This document shows positions 18,860 to 29,859 of a stretch of 64,000 bases of DNA, piece after piece. The notes under the pieces were generated by a model that was given only the letters and a program-made list of their open reading frames with translations, did no database searches and was not told where the DNA came from. Source of the stretch: Bradyrhizobium sediminis (GTDB lineage Bacteria; Pseudomonadota; Alphaproteobacteria; Rhizobiales; Xanthobacteraceae). Position numbers and translations under genes: made by a program. The DNA is taken from NCBI RefSeq assembly GCF_018736085.1, contig NZ_CP076134.1:2738501-2802500 (forward strand). The letters run 5' to 3'. Within the stretch, counting starts at the first letter, position 1, and every line of letters starts with the position of its first letter.

Positions 18860-19107
18860 TTTCCGCCGGACATGTCCAGTTGCCGCAGGTCGGCCGGGAG
18901 GGCTCCCGGACGGCCATTTTTTTGCTGCGAACAGGTTCGCTCATGTTATAAGCCCGCCGCAACAATCGCGTTTATGACCTAGATGATGGCATGCAGGCCA
19001 TAAACACGATTGATTCCATTAACTTGGAGCATGATTGGCCGCCCGAAAACCGCTTCACACTTTTCGGCAGTCATGCTCGGGCATCGCGGCCGGACATGAT
19101 GCTATCA

Positions 19108-19192
19108 GCGGGCGTGGCGGAACTGGTAGACGCGCTGGATTTAGGTTCCAGTGACGAAAGTTGTGGGGGTTCGAGTCCCTCCGCCCGCACCA
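19108..19192 (+). tRNA. tRNA-Leu (anticodon UAG)
   Basis: 85 bases with acceptor stem GCGGGCG/CGCCCGC, anticodon stem CTGGA/TCCAG with loop TTTAGGT (anticodon TAG), a variable arm of class II size, T-arm GGGGTTCGAGTCCCT and an encoded CCA end. It lies upstream of tig. Confidence 0.95.
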
Positions 19193-19366
19193 AGCGCCGA
19201 TAGCGTTTGCGAGACGAATTACGGGAGGACCGGTTTCCGAAAGGGCGATGCCCCCTGAAGAAATGGGTCCGCCGATCCACCGGCGCAGGCTTTCGGGCCG
19301 CGCGTCGACCAGATTGACAATGTTCGCGCCGTTTGGGCCGGACGAAAGCGGAAGAAGATTGACGCC

Positions 19367-20728
19367 ATGCAGGTCACCGAAACCCTCGCTGAGGGATTGA
19401 AGCACGAATTCCAGATCAGCGTTCCCGCATCGGATCTCGATGCCAAGGCGGACGCGCGCCTCGTCGACCTCAAGGACAAGGTCCGCCTCAACGGCTTCCG
19501 TCCCGGCAAGGTGCCGGTGAGCCACCTCAAGAAGGTGTACGGCCGTTCGGTGATGGCGGAGACCATCGACCAGACCATCCGCGATACCAACACGCAGATC
19601 TTCACCGAGCGTGGCTTCCGTCTTGCGACCGAGCCGAAGATCACCATGCCGACCGAGGAAAAAGCGGTCGAGGATATCCTCACCGGTAAATCCGATCTCA
19701 CCTACACGGTCGCAATCGAGGTCGTGCCCTCGATCCAGCTCGCCGATTTCAAGAGCTTTAGCGTCGAGAAGCCGGTCGTCGACGTGACCGACACCGATGT
19801 CGACGAGGCCATCAAGCGCATCGCCGACCAGAACCGGTCCTACGCCGCGAAGAGCGAGGGCGCCAAGGCCGAAACCGGCGATCGGGTGACGATCTCGTTC
19901 AAGGGTACCATCGACGGCACCCCGTTCGACGGCGGCACCGGCGAGGGCATCCAGGTCGTGATCGGCACAGGACAGTTCATCCCGGGCTTCGAAGAGCAGC
20001 TGATCGGCATCGGCGCGGGCGAAACCCGCACCCTGAAGGTTTCATTCCCGAAGAATTACGCCAGCGAGAAGCTCGCCGGCCAGCCGGCCGAGTTCGAAAC
20101 CACGGCCACCGCGATCGAGGCGCCGCAGGACACCAAGATCGATGACGAGTTTGCCAAGACGCTCGGCCTCGAATCGCTCGACAAGCTGAAGGAAGCCGCG
20201 CGCGAGCGGCTGGTGGCTGAATTCGCCGGCGCCACCCGCCAGCGGGTCAAGCGCATGCTGCTGGACCGCCTCGACGAAGCCCACCGCTTTGAGGCGCCGC
20301 CGTCGCTGGTCGAGGAAGAATTCAACCTGATGTGGAATTCGATCAAGGCCGAGATGGAATCCAGCGGCAAGACCTTCGCCGACGAGGACACCACGGAAGA
20401 AGCCGCCAAGGAAGAGTACCAGAAGATCGCCGACCGCCGGGTCCGGCTCGGCCTGGTGCTGTCCGAGATCGGCGAGAAGAACAAGATCACGGTTACCGAC
20501 GATGAAGTCAGTCGCGCGGTGATCGAGCGTGCGCGGCAGATGCCGGGCCGCGAGAAGGAAGTCTGGGACTACTATCGCAGCAACGCCAATGCGGTGGCCC
20601 AGCTTCGTGCACCGATCTACGAGGACAAGGTCGTCGACTTCATCCTGGAACTCGCCAATGTGACCGAAAAGAAGGTCACGCGCGAAGATCTCTACAAGGA
20701 CGACGAGGCGGAAAAGAGCGCGGCCTGA
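19367..20728 (+). CDS. tig: Trigger factor
   Basis: A 453-residue ribosome-associated chaperone. The N-terminal ribosome-binding loop ([18 protein letters not shown]) contains the FRxGKxP signature. The central FKBP-type prolyl isomerase domain ([20 protein letters not shown]) and a long C-terminal helical domain complete the family architecture. It binds near the tunnel exit and holds nascent chains. It heads the tig-clpP-clpX-lon cluster, the standard proteobacterial order. A nested stem-loop follows the stop. Confidence 0.97.
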   Translation: MQVTETLAEGLKHEFQISVPASDLDAKADARLVDLKDKVRLNGFRPGKVPVSHLKKVYGRSVMAETIDQTIRDTNTQIFTERGFRLATEPKITMPTEEKAVEDILTGKSDLTYTVAIEVVPSIQLADFKSFSVEKPVVDVTDTDVDEAIKRIADQNRSYAAKSEGAKAETGDRVTISFKGTIDGTPFDGGTGEGIQVVIGTGQFIPGFEEQLIGIGAGETRTLKVSFPKNYASEKLAGQPAEFETTATAIEAPQDTKIDDEFAKTLGLESLDKLKEAARERLVAEFAGATRQRVKRMLLDRLDEAHRFEAPPSLVEEEFNLMWNSIKAEMESSGKTFADEDTTEEAAKEEYQKIADRRVRLGLVLSEIGEKNKITVTDDEVSRAVIERARQMPGREKEVWDYYRSNANAVAQLRAPIYEDKVVDFILELANVTEKKVTREDLYKDDEAEKSAA

Positions 20729-20743
20729 TACCGACAATTCTGT

Positions 20744-20809
20744 CAGCCGGGCGTTAAGGTTGAGAAGCGAAAGGGGCGTGGCGACGGTATCCGTCGCTAT
20801 GCCCGGCTG
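20744..20809. repeat. Nested stem-loop between tig and clpP
   Basis: Outer arms CAGCCGGGC (20744-20752) and GCCCGGCTG (20801-20809) are perfectly complementary over 9 bases. They enclose a second perfect hairpin, GCGACGG (20781-20787) and CCGTCGC (20791-20797), with a 3-base loop. There is no T-run, so it is not a simple intrinsic terminator; it may protect the 3' end of the tig message or be a palindromic repeat. Confidence 0.55.
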
Positions 20810-20857
20810 CGCGAATCAGCTTCAACTGCAACGAATTCCGCACGCTTTTGACCCGGT

Positions 20858-20883
20858 CTTGTCACCGGGGAATTGGCCCATAT
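20858..20883 (+). promoter_or_regulatory. Candidate heat-shock (RpoH) promoter of clpP
   Basis: CTTGTCA at 20858 and CCCATAT at 20877-20883 resemble the heat-shock sigma factor elements CTTGAAA and CCCCATNT. The predicted start is about 115 bases before clpP. clpP is commonly under RpoH control, which supports the reading; the spacing is one or two bases shorter than in E. coli examples. Confidence 0.4.
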
Positions 20884-21007
20884 CTGTCAACTGTGTTTGA
20901 AGTCCTGCATCACGGGACGTTCGTCCGCGCCCGGCAAATCCAGCCCGTTCTGTCTTGCCGATGGATGTCCGCCTCCGCCAACCTGTCTACTAACCCTTGG
21001 GTGACTA

Positions 21008-21643
21008 ATGCGCGATCCGGTCGAAACCTACATGCAACTTGTGCCGATGGTGGTCGAGCAGACCAACCGCGGCGAACGCGCCTACGACATTTTCTCGCGT
21101 CTCCTGAAAGAGCGCATCATCTTCGTGACCGGACCGGTCGAGGATGGCATGTCGACGCTGACGGTCGCGCAGCTGCTGTTCCTCGAAGCCGAGAATCCGA
21201 AGAAGGAAATCTCGATGTACATCAACTCGCCGGGCGGCGTGGTGACGTCGGGCCTTGCGATTTACGACACCATGCAGTTCATCCGCCCGCCGGTGTCGAC
21301 GCTTTGCACCGGGCAGGCGGCATCGATGGGATCGCTGCTCCTGGCCGCCGGCCATAAGGACATGCGCTTCTCGCTGCCGAATTCGCGCATCATGGTCCAC
21401 CAGCCTTCCGGCGGCTTCCAGGGCCAGGCCACCGACATCATGCTGCACGCCCAGGAAATCCTGAACCTGAAGAAGCGGCTCAACGAGATCTACGTGAGGC
21501 ACACCGGCCAGACCTACAAGGCGATCGAGGATGCGCTGGAACGCGACAAATTCCTCACCGCCGAAATGGCCCGTGACTTCGGCATTGTCGACAAGGTGAT
21601 CGACAAGCGCCAGGAAGACCCGACGCCGCCGAAAACCCCGTAA
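21008..21643 (+). CDS. clpP: ATP-dependent Clp protease proteolytic subunit
   Basis: A 211-residue ClpP. The catalytic Ser lies in [14 protein letters not shown] and His in MVHQPSGG, with Asp in the C-terminal region ([10 protein letters not shown]). It assembles as a tetradecamer barrel that degrades substrates fed by ClpX or ClpA. It is in the order tig-clpP-clpX-lon. It has a probable heat-shock promoter upstream and 421 bases before clpX, so clpX can be expressed separately. Confidence 0.97.
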   Translation: MRDPVETYMQLVPMVVEQTNRGERAYDIFSRLLKERIIFVTGPVEDGMSTLTVAQLLFLEAENPKKEISMYINSPGGVVTSGLAIYDTMQFIRPPVSTLCTGQAASMGSLLLAAGHKDMRFSLPNSRIMVHQPSGGFQGQATDIMLHAQEILNLKKRLNEIYVRHTGQTYKAIEDALERDKFLTAEMARDFGIVDKVIDKRQEDPTPPKTP

Positions 21644-22064
21644 TAATCCCGGCCGTAAGCACGCATTGAGCTTAACATGGGTCGTCGGCGGCCATTTCGG
21701 GCCTCCGGCGGGACAACTATGCCCCCTTATGGGCAGGAAGTTCCGCATTCGTGCTGGTTTGGCGGCGTGGCAATCGCGCAACGCTCCCCCGATTTCGACA
21801 GGTTCGCCTCGTGCGAACGGCACAAATCACGGTATTGTCACGGGTATCGGAAGCCCCGCCAATTAGCGAATTCTTGATAGTCGGGTGCGACCATGATTGG
21901 CTAGGGGCGTTTGGCGGGGGATTCGAGTTAGCCGCGATTCGTGCGGTATCTGAAGCGTAGGGTCTTTTTTGGTACGGATTTTGCTCTATCTAAATCTCTA
22001 CCCCGGTTTAGTGCCGGAATGGGGCGATTGAGCAGACGGGATCGAACGGCGGACGGAGATAAGA
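21644..22064 (+). other. Intergenic region clpP-clpX (421 bases)
   Basis: No supportable gene. Small hairpins exist (for example TGCCC/GGGCA near 21719-21734), none with a T-run. CTTGATA at 21873 followed by CCATGAT at 21891 weakly resembles a heat-shock promoter but the spacing is short, so no promoter is claimed. Confidence 0.5.
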
Positions 22065-23339
22065 ATGAGTAAGGTCGGCACGAGCGACTCCAAGAACACG
22101 CTGTATTGCTCGTTCTGCGGCAAGAGCCAGCATGAAGTCCGCAAATTGATTGCGGGTCCCACTGTATTCATCTGCGACGAATGCGTGGAACTCTGCATGG
22201 ACATTATCCGTGAGGAGAACAAGTCCTCGCTGGTGAAGTCGCGCGACGGCATTCCGACGCCGAAGGAAATCTGCAAGGTTCTCGACGACTACGTGATCGG
22301 CCAGAGCCACGCCAAGAAGGTGCTCTCGGTCGCCGTCCACAATCACTACAAGCGGCTCAATCACCAGACCAAGCACAACGACGTCGAACTCGCGAAGTCG
22401 AACATCCTGCTGATCGGCCCGACCGGTTCGGGCAAGACGCTGCTGGCGCAGACGCTGGCGCGGATTCTCGACGTCCCGTTCACGATGGCGGACGCGACGA
22501 CGCTGACCGAAGCCGGTTACGTCGGCGAGGACGTCGAAAACATCATCCTGAAGCTGTTGCAGTCGGCCGATTATAATGTCGAGCGCGCGCAGCGCGGCAT
22601 CGTCTATATCGACGAGATCGACAAGATCAGCCGCAAGTCCGACAATCCGTCGATCACCCGCGACGTGTCGGGCGAGGGCGTGCAGCAGGCGCTGCTGAAG
22701 ATCATGGAAGGCACCGTTGCCTCGGTTCCTCCGCAGGGCGGCCGCAAGCATCCGCAGCAGGAGTTCCTGCAGGTCGACACCACGAACATCCTCTTCATCT
22801 GCGGCGGCGCGTTTTCAGGGTTGGAGAAGATCATCTCCGCGCGCGGCCGCTCGACCTCGATCGGCTTCGCAGCCCAGGTGCTGGCTCCGGAAGACCGCCG
22901 CACCGGCGAAATCTTCCGTCACGTCGAGCCTGAGGATCTCCTCAAGTACGGCCTGATCCCGGAATTCGTCGGACGTCTGCCGGTGGTCGCCACGCTCGAG
23001 GATCTCGACGAGACTTCGCTCAAGAAGATTCTGACCGATCCGAAGAACGCGCTGGTGAAGCAGTACCAGCGGCTGTTCGAGATGGAGAACATCGAGCTGA
23101 CCTTCGCCGACGAGGCGCTTGGCGCGGTCGCCCGCAAGGCGATCGAGCGCAAGACCGGCGCGCGGGGCCTGCGTTCGATCCTCGAGAGCATCCTGCTCGA
23201 GACCATGTTCGACCTTCCGGGCCTGGAAGGCGTGGAAGAGGTGGTAATCTCGCGCGAGGTGGTCGAAGGAACCGCGCGTCCCCTGTACATCTACGCCGAT
23301 CGTTCCGATCGCGCCGTGGAAAGCAGCGCCAGCGCCTGA
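22065..23339 (+). CDS. clpX: ATP-dependent Clp protease ATP-binding subunit ClpX
   Basis: A 424-residue AAA+ unfoldase. The N-terminal zinc-binding domain has cysteines 15, 18, 37 and 40 (CSFC...CDEC). Walker A is GPTGSGKT (118-125) and Walker B lies around IVYIDEIDK (179-187). The GYVGEDVE pore loop and the FVGRLPV sensor region are present. It recognises tagged or specific substrates, unfolds them with ATP and translocates them into ClpP. Ribosome-binding site GGAG lies before the ATG. Confidence 0.98.
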   Translation: MSKVGTSDSKNTLYCSFCGKSQHEVRKLIAGPTVFICDECVELCMDIIREENKSSLVKSRDGIPTPKEICKVLDDYVIGQSHAKKVLSVAVHNHYKRLNHQTKHNDVELAKSNILLIGPTGSGKTLLAQTLARILDVPFTMADATTLTEAGYVGEDVENIILKLLQSADYNVERAQRGIVYIDEIDKISRKSDNPSITRDVSGEGVQQALLKIMEGTVASVPPQGGRKHPQQEFLQVDTTNILFICGGAFSGLEKIISARGRSTSIGFAAQVLAPEDRRTGEIFRHVEPEDLLKYGLIPEFVGRLPVVATLEDLDETSLKKILTDPKNALVKQYQRLFEMENIELTFADEALGAVARKAIERKTGARGLRSILESILLETMFDLPGLEGVEEVVISREVVEGTARPLYIYADRSDRAVESSASA

Positions 23340-23657
23340 TCGCCTGATCGCGCCTTCGCGGCGGACGGATTGAGCGACCAACGAGAGCGGCTGCCGGGCC
23401 TCCGGCGGCCGTGGTGGCGTCGGTTCGATTCCGCATTCAGCCCCGATTGGCGGGCTCTTTTCAGTGACTTGACACCCCCATCGTCGATAGCCACCTAATG
23501 CTATCGGTGATGAAAGCCTAACCGTGAGATTCGCCGCTCCAACGATCCGGAGAGGTGGCCGAGAGGCAGCCATCCGACCCGGAACTTACAGGCACCTTGT
23601 GGCGGTTGCGCAAAATTGCGGGCTGCGTGCAGGGGGGCAAAACAAAAGGAACAGGCC
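23340..23657 (+). other. Intergenic region clpX-lon (318 bases) with weak terminator and tRNA-Ser-like scar
   Basis: AGCCC (23439-23443) and GGGCT (23452-23456) form a weak hairpin followed by CTTTT, a possible clpX terminator. TTGACA at 23469 is a good -35 element but no convincing -10 follows at the right distance. The bases 23549-23567 match the 5' end of a tRNA-Ser (acceptor strand through D-arm) and then diverge, suggesting a truncated tRNA copy. No protein-coding gene is supported. Confidence 0.45.
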
Positions 23658-26084
<2,427 letters not shown>

Positions 26085-26103
26085 GGCTTTCCAGCAAGAC
26101 AAC

Positions 26104-26136
26104 AGCGGCGCCCCCTCGGGGGGCGCCGCTTTTTTG
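26104..26136 (+). terminator. Intrinsic terminator of lon
   Basis: A perfect 12-bp stem (26104-26115 with 26119-26130) with a TCG loop and six T following. It begins 20 bases after the lon stop. Confidence 0.95.
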
Positions 26137-26190
26137 TGAGGCGATACACGGCTTGCGCCCAGGGGCGGGGCAGCGGTAAACAGGCGGAGA

Positions 26191-26267
26191 GGGCGGCTAG
26201 CTCAGCTGGTTAGAGCATCTCGTTTACACCGAGAGGGTCGGGAGTTCGAATCTCTCGCCGCCTACCA
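26191..26267 (+). tRNA. tRNA-Val (anticodon UAC)
   Basis: 77 bases. Acceptor stem GGGCGGC/GCCGCCT (one G-U pair), D-arm with AGCTCAGCTGGTTAGAGC, anticodon stem TCTCG/CGAGA with loop TTTACAC, T-arm GGAGTTCGAATCTCT and encoded CCA. Its 3' end abuts a palindromic repeat. Confidence 0.96.
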
Positions 26268-26321
26268 GCCTTCGCTCGCTCCGCGAGCTTCGGCTTGGCA
26301 AGCCCCGGCGCAGCGAAGGCT
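26267..26321. repeat. Palindromic repeat abutting tRNA-Val
   Basis: AGCCTTCGCT (26267-26276) and AGCGAAGGCT (26312-26321) are perfectly complementary; inside is a second palindrome, GGCTTGGCAAGCC. The unit starts at the last base of the tRNA CCA end. Elements of this kind recur in Bradyrhizobium and Rhodopseudomonas intergenic regions, and one next to a tRNA can be mistaken for an attachment site. Confidence 0.65.
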
Positions 26322-26368
26322 GTCGCGCCGAGGTCGCGAAGCGACGGGGCGGATCAGTCCGGGCGCGT

Positions 26369-26572
26369 TTACGAAAACGCGTTGCCGCCTCGCAGGCCGA
26401 GCTTCTTGAAGATCATCGCTGCGGGACAGAAGCCGGTGAAGGCTGCCTGCAGCATGTTCAGTCCGGCGAAAGCGGTCAGCAGGTACCAGTAAGGATGCAC
26501 CAGCCAGCCCAGCGCGAGGCCGAGTAGCACGACAAATCCTGCGAAAGCGAGCACTGCCTTATCGATGTTCAT
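26369..26572 (-). CDS. DUF2892 (YgaP-like) inner membrane protein
   Basis: A 67-residue protein with two hydrophobic helices, the second containing GLNMLQAAFTGFCPAAMIFKKLG, the DUF2892 signature with its conserved FCP (positions about 38-60). In YgaP this membrane unit carries a rhodanese domain; here it stands alone. GGAAGG precedes the ATG. It is the third gene of the leftward operon after the sulfide:quinone oxidoreductase and thioredoxin genes (36 bases from the latter), pointing to a role in sulfide or persulfide handling at the membrane. Confidence 0.82.
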   Translation of the reverse strand: MNIDKAVLAFAGFVVLLGLALGWLVHPYWYLLTAFAGLNMLQAAFTGFCPAAMIFKKLGLRGGNAFS

Positions 26573-26608
26573 GACGTATTTCTTTCCTTCCAGGTGGGTT
26601 TGAAGTCA

Positions 26609-27052
26609 TCAGGACCGGGCAAGCCCGGCCATCGTCCATGCAACGATTCTTTTGGTACCCATCGCGCCCGCGCTCCGCGCGATCTCCCGGCCATGGTGCA
26701 TCAGCAGCAGGGTAGGGATGCCGCTGATGCCGAGGCGGGAGGAGACGGAGGGCGCAGTGTCCGAGTTCAGCTTCAGCAGCCGAACCCTGGGCTCCAGTTC
26801 CTGCGCGGCCCGTTCGAACATCGGCGCCATGGAGCGGCAGGGGCCGCACCAGGGCGCCCAGACATCGACGAGGACAGGGATGTCGCTGCTCGCGACGTGG
26901 CGACCGAACGCCTCCTCGTCCACCTCGATGGGGTGGCCGCTGAAGATCGGCTGGTGACACGACCCGCAACGCGCGTTCGTTGCGGTCCGTTCGGCGGGCA
27001 GCCGGTTGATCTTCCCGCAATGTCCACAGACGACCTGGTGACTTGCACTCAT
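26609..27052 (-). CDS. trxC: Thioredoxin TrxC (thioredoxin 2)
   Basis: A 147-residue thioredoxin with the N-terminal zinc-binding extension typical of TrxC (CGHCGKIN and CGSCHQ, residues about 9-34) and the active site WAPWCGPCRSM. The C-terminal GIPTLLLMHHG holds the conserved cis-Pro. Start is the ATG at 27052, which overlaps the stop of the oxidoreductase gene in ATGA, so translation is coupled. TrxC reduces disulfides and, in this setting, is a likely acceptor of persulfide produced by sulfide oxidation. Confidence 0.93.
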   Translation of the reverse strand: MSASHQVVCGHCGKINRLPAERTATNARCGSCHQPIFSGHPIEVDEEAFGRHVASSDIPVLVDVWAPWCGPCRSMAPMFERAAQELEPRVRLLKLNSDTAPSVSSRLGISGIPTLLLMHHGREIARSAGAMGTKRIVAWTMAGLARS

Positions 27053-28335
27053 GTTCCCGTCTTGACCTCTTTGATTTTGGCGATGTTGAGCTTGTCGAGC
27101 AGGAAGCGCTCGTAGAACGGCTCGCTCTCGCCGCGGCGGATCTTGCGCAGGAAGTATTTCTCGAACGCGACCTTGGCCAAATGAACCCATTCGCCTTTCG
27201 ACGACCAGTTGACGTTGCGCGGAGGAATCTGCGGCTGCGCCAGGAAGGCAACGCCGGTGTCGCCGAAATCGGCAAGGCAGATCGCGTTCCAGGTCGGCTG
27301 CGCCACCGGCGCCTGGCCCTTCAACAGCGAGCCGATGTTCATCGCCGTCGCCGTCACCATCGACTCGATCATGAATCCGGTCTTCGGCACGCCGACCGGG
27401 ACCGGGGTGGCTCCGACCGGCGCAATCGCCACGCAGACGCCGATCGCGAAGATGTTGGGATATTCGGGATTGCGCTGATGCTTGTCGACGATCACGAAGC
27501 CGCGCGGGTTGGTCAGCTTCTCGATGCCGCGAACCGCGCCGACGCCGCGAAACGCCGGCAGCATCATCGAATAGGCGAACGGCAATTCGTGGGTCTTGTG
27601 GATCGATCCGTCGTCGGCGATTTCCTCGACGGTCATCTTGCCTTGCTCGACGCCCTTGACCCGGGCGTTGGTGATCCATTTGACGTGCTTCTCGCGCATC
27701 TCGCTTTCGAGCAGGCCCTTGGTGTCGCCGACCCCGTCGAGACCGAGATGCCCGATATAGGGCTCCGAGGTGACGAAGGTCATGGGTACGCGGTCGCGAA
27801 GCTTGCGGCGGCGCAGTTCGGTTTCCAGGATGAACAGGAATTCATAGGCCGGCCCGAAGCAGGAGGCCCCTTGCACGGCGCCGATCACCACCGGCCCCGG
27901 ATTGGCGGCAAGCTGCTCGAAGGCGTCCTTGGCATGGGCGGCGTGGTCGACGTGACAGATCGATTGGGTGTGGCCGTCCGGCCCGAGCCCGGGGATCTCG
28001 TCGAATGCGAGTTCAGGCCCGGTCGCGACCACCAGATAGTCGTAATCGATCGAGGCGCCGTCGGCGAGTTCGACGCGGTTTTCGGTCGGATGCACGCGCT
28101 GTGCGCCTTGCGTCAGGAGCCGGACGCCCTTGCGCTTCATGATGTCGACGAGGTCGATCTCGATATCGCCGCGCTTGCGCCAGCCGATCGCGACCCAGGG
28201 ATTGGAGGGGACAAAATGATAGACCGGCCCCTGGGAGACCACGGTCAGGCGATCGCCCTTCCTCAATTGCGGTAACAATTCGTAGGCCATCAGCGTCCCG
28301 CTGAGGCCGGCTCCGATAACGACAACTTCCGCCAT
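27049..28335 (-). CDS. sqr: Sulfide:quinone oxidoreductase
   Basis: Start set at the ATG at 28335 (MAEVVVIGAGLSG), giving 428 residues. It has an N-terminal FAD Rossmann motif (GAGLSG), the conserved catalytic-cysteine segments GASCFGPAYEF and IGVCVAIAPVG, and PKTGFMIESM near the flavin, all standard for SQR rather than for type II NADH dehydrogenase. The C-terminal third has the amphipathic region used for membrane attachment. SQR oxidises sulfide to persulfide or polysulfide and passes electrons to ubiquinone. First gene of the leftward sqr-trxC-DUF2892 operon, divergent from the ArsR-family regulator. Confidence 0.9.
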   Translation of the reverse strand: MAEVVVIGAGLSGTLMAYELLPQLRKGDRLTVVSQGPVYHFVPSNPWVAIGWRKRGDIEIDLVDIMKRKGVRLLTQGAQRVHPTENRVELADGASIDYDYLVVATGPELAFDEIPGLGPDGHTQSICHVDHAAHAKDAFEQLAANPGPVVIGAVQGASCFGPAYEFLFILETELRRRKLRDRVPMTFVTSEPYIGHLGLDGVGDTKGLLESEMREKHVKWITNARVKGVEQGKMTVEEIADDGSIHKTHELPFAYSMMLPAFRGVGAVRGIEKLTNPRGFVIVDKHQRNPEYPNIFAIGVCVAIAPVGATPVPVGVPKTGFMIESMVTATAMNIGSLLKGQAPVAQPTWNAICLADFGDTGVAFLAQPQIPPRNVNWSSKGEWVHLAKVAFEKYFLRKIRRGESEPFYERFLLDKLNIAKIKEVKTGT

Positions 28336-28410
28336 GAACACCTCCGTTTGCTGCATTCCCTGTTGCGGCTGCGCCAATTTGCCTTGGCTTGTTCGACCGC
28401 ATGCCTTGAC

Positions 28411-28439
28411 TATATATTCGAATAATCGTATATACGCAA
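28411..28439. promoter_or_regulatory. Overlapping divergent promoters and operator dyad (sqr / arsR-family regulator)
   Basis: Rightward: TTGACT (28406-28411), 17 bases, TATATA (28429-28434). Leftward on the minus strand: TTGCGT (28439 to 28434), 17 bases, TATATA (28416 to 28411). Each -10 therefore overlaps the other promoter's -35 region. The same stretch forms an imperfect dyad (TATATA..TCGA / AATAATCG..TATATA), a likely operator for the ArsR-family protein. One bound dimer would block both operons. Confidence 0.6.
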
Positions 28440-28441
28440 GT

Positions 28442-28774
28442 ATGAAAATAGATAGCACGATAATGGAGTCGGCGGCCGACCGGGCCAGCGATCTCCTGAA
28501 GGCGCTTTCCAATCGTCACCGGCTCTTGATCATCTGCCAGTTGATCGACGGCGAGCGCTCGGTTGGCGATCTCGCGGAATTCCTGAGCCTGCGTGATTCC
28601 ACGGTGTCCCAGCATCTTGCGTTGCTCCGCAAGGATGGCCTGGTGTCGGCGCGTCGCGACGCCCAGACGATCTACTACTCGATAACCAGCGATCCCGCGC
28701 GCGAGATCCTGAAGACGCTCTATGAGGTCTATTGCGCGCCGCCGAAGGCCAGCAAAGCAAAAGCTAGATTATAG
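28442..28774 (+). CDS. ArsR family transcriptional regulator, SqrR/BigR-like
   Basis: A 110-residue winged-helix repressor: KALSNRHRLLIICQLIDGE, then recognition helix RDSTVSQHLALLRKDGLV. Its two cysteines, Cys32 and Cys98, are 66 residues apart, the same spacing as the polysulfide-sensing Cys41 and Cys107 of Rhodobacter SqrR. The metal-binding motif of arsenic or zinc ArsR proteins (CxC or DxHxxH pairs) is absent. The ATG at 28442 lies only 8 bases after the predicted -10, so the message may be leaderless; a later ATG at 28463 is possible. It is predicted to derepress both operons on sulfide exposure. Confidence 0.88.
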   Translation: MKIDSTIMESAADRASDLLKALSNRHRLLIICQLIDGERSVGDLAEFLSLRDSTVSQHLALLRKDGLVSARRDAQTIYYSITSDPAREILKTLYEVYCAPPKASKAKARL

Positions 28775-28869
28775 GAGCGCGCAGGCGACGCCTTGAGGCA
28801 GGTCAACGTCGCCGTGGTGAATTCCAATGAGATGCTCCGACAACCGCCAGGGGCGGAAAGGCGATTCTG

Positions 28870-29859
28870 ATGCGTAGACTGATTGTATTGAGCATTGTTG
28901 CGGCAGCGGCATTGAACGCAACTACCGCCGGTGCCGAAACCCTGACCGTTGCCCTGCGGCCGGTCGCCGACGAGAAGGCGGTGTTCGCGACCGTCGAGAG
29001 CATCAGCGTGGTTCCGGCCCGCGGGCGTATCGGCGGCACCATCGTTCAGCTCAACGTCCGCGAAGGAGATCCGGTGACGCGTGGGCAGTCGATCGCCACG
29101 ATCGGCGATGAAAAACTTAGCCTGCAGATGAAATCGCTGGATGCGCAGATCGACGCGCTGCAGGCGCAGTCGAACCAGGCGCAGATCGATTTTTCGCGGA
29201 TCGAGGGACTGGTGGAGCGCGGGACGCTTCCCCGGGTCAAGCTCGACGAGGCGCGCACCGTGCTCAACGTGGCGGAGAATGGCCTGCGGGCGAAGACTGC
29301 CGAACGCGCCGTGGTCCAGCAGCAATTCAACGAAGGGCAGGTGCTGGCGCCCGCCGGCGGGCGCGTGCTGAAGAAACTGGCGGCCGTTGGTTCCGTCGTG
29401 TTGCCCGGCGACCCCGTGGCGATGATAGCGCAACAGAATTTCAAGTTGAGGCTGCGCGTGCCGGAGCGGCATGCCCGCTTCCTGAAGACCGGTGACAAGA
29501 TCAGGGTCGATGGCGCCGAGTTCGGCGACCAGAGCCCGAAATCGGGTGTGATCGATCTGGTCTATCCGCAGATCGAGGACGGCCGCGTGATCGCGGACGC
29601 CACTGTCGAAAACCTCGGAGAATATTTCGTCGGCGACCGTTTGCGGGTCTGGATATCCGGCGGCGAGCGGATGGCGTTCGTGATTCCGTCTGAATACGTC
29701 ACCACGCGCTTCGGCATCGATTACGTCCAGATACGCCAGGGCGATCGGACCGTCAGCGCGCCGGTGCAGCGCGGGCGGAATCTGACGAGCCCCGATCTCC
29801 CCAACGGCCTTGAAATCCTGTCCGGCATTCGTACCGGCGACCAGTTGGTGCAACCGTGA
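28870..29859 (+). CDS. Efflux RND transporter periplasmic adaptor subunit
   Basis: A 329-residue membrane-fusion protein with a signal peptide (MRRLIVLSIVAAAALNATTAGA). It has the lipoyl halves (GTIVQLNVREGDPVTRGQ and VLAPAGGRVLKKLAAVGSVV) around a short helical hairpin with a coiled coil (about residues 85-145), and a beta-barrel domain. It is shorter than most AcrA-type adaptors and lacks an obvious lipobox. It links the inner-membrane pump to an outer-membrane channel. Its stop overlaps the permease GTG start (GTGA). Confidence 0.9.
   Translation: MRRLIVLSIVAAAALNATTAGAETLTVALRPVADEKAVFATVESISVVPARGRIGGTIVQLNVREGDPVTRGQSIATIGDEKLSLQMKSLDAQIDALQAQSNQAQIDFSRIEGLVERGTLPRVKLDEARTVLNVAENGLRAKTAERAVVQQQFNEGQVLAPAGGRVLKKLAAVGSVVLPGDPVAMIAQQNFKLRLRVPERHARFLKTGDKIRVDGAEFGDQSPKSGVIDLVYPQIEDGRVIADATVENLGEYFVGDRLRVWISGGERMAFVIPSEYVTTRFGIDYVQIRQGDRTVSAPVQRGRNLTSPDLPNGLEILSGIRTGDQLVQP

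Noticed and set aside
18991..19203. 70-codon frame ending in VAELVDALDLGSSDESCGGSS
   Set aside because: This is the well-known false translation of a tRNA-Leu gene; the real feature is the tRNA at 19108-19192.
21873..21898. CTTGATA...CCATGAT as a heat-shock promoter of clpX
   Set aside because: Spacing is about two bases shorter than in the better clpP site and the -10 match is poor.
21666..21960. Short plus-strand frames in the clpP-clpX gap
   Set aside because: Overlapping frames of 60-70 codons with no ribosome-binding site, no domain and mutually exclusive readings.
23468..23499. TTGACA at 23469 with CCTAAT at 23494 as a lon promoter
   Set aside because: The spacing of 19 bases to CCTAAT is too long for sigma-70, and a heat-shock -10 does not align, so no promoter is claimed.
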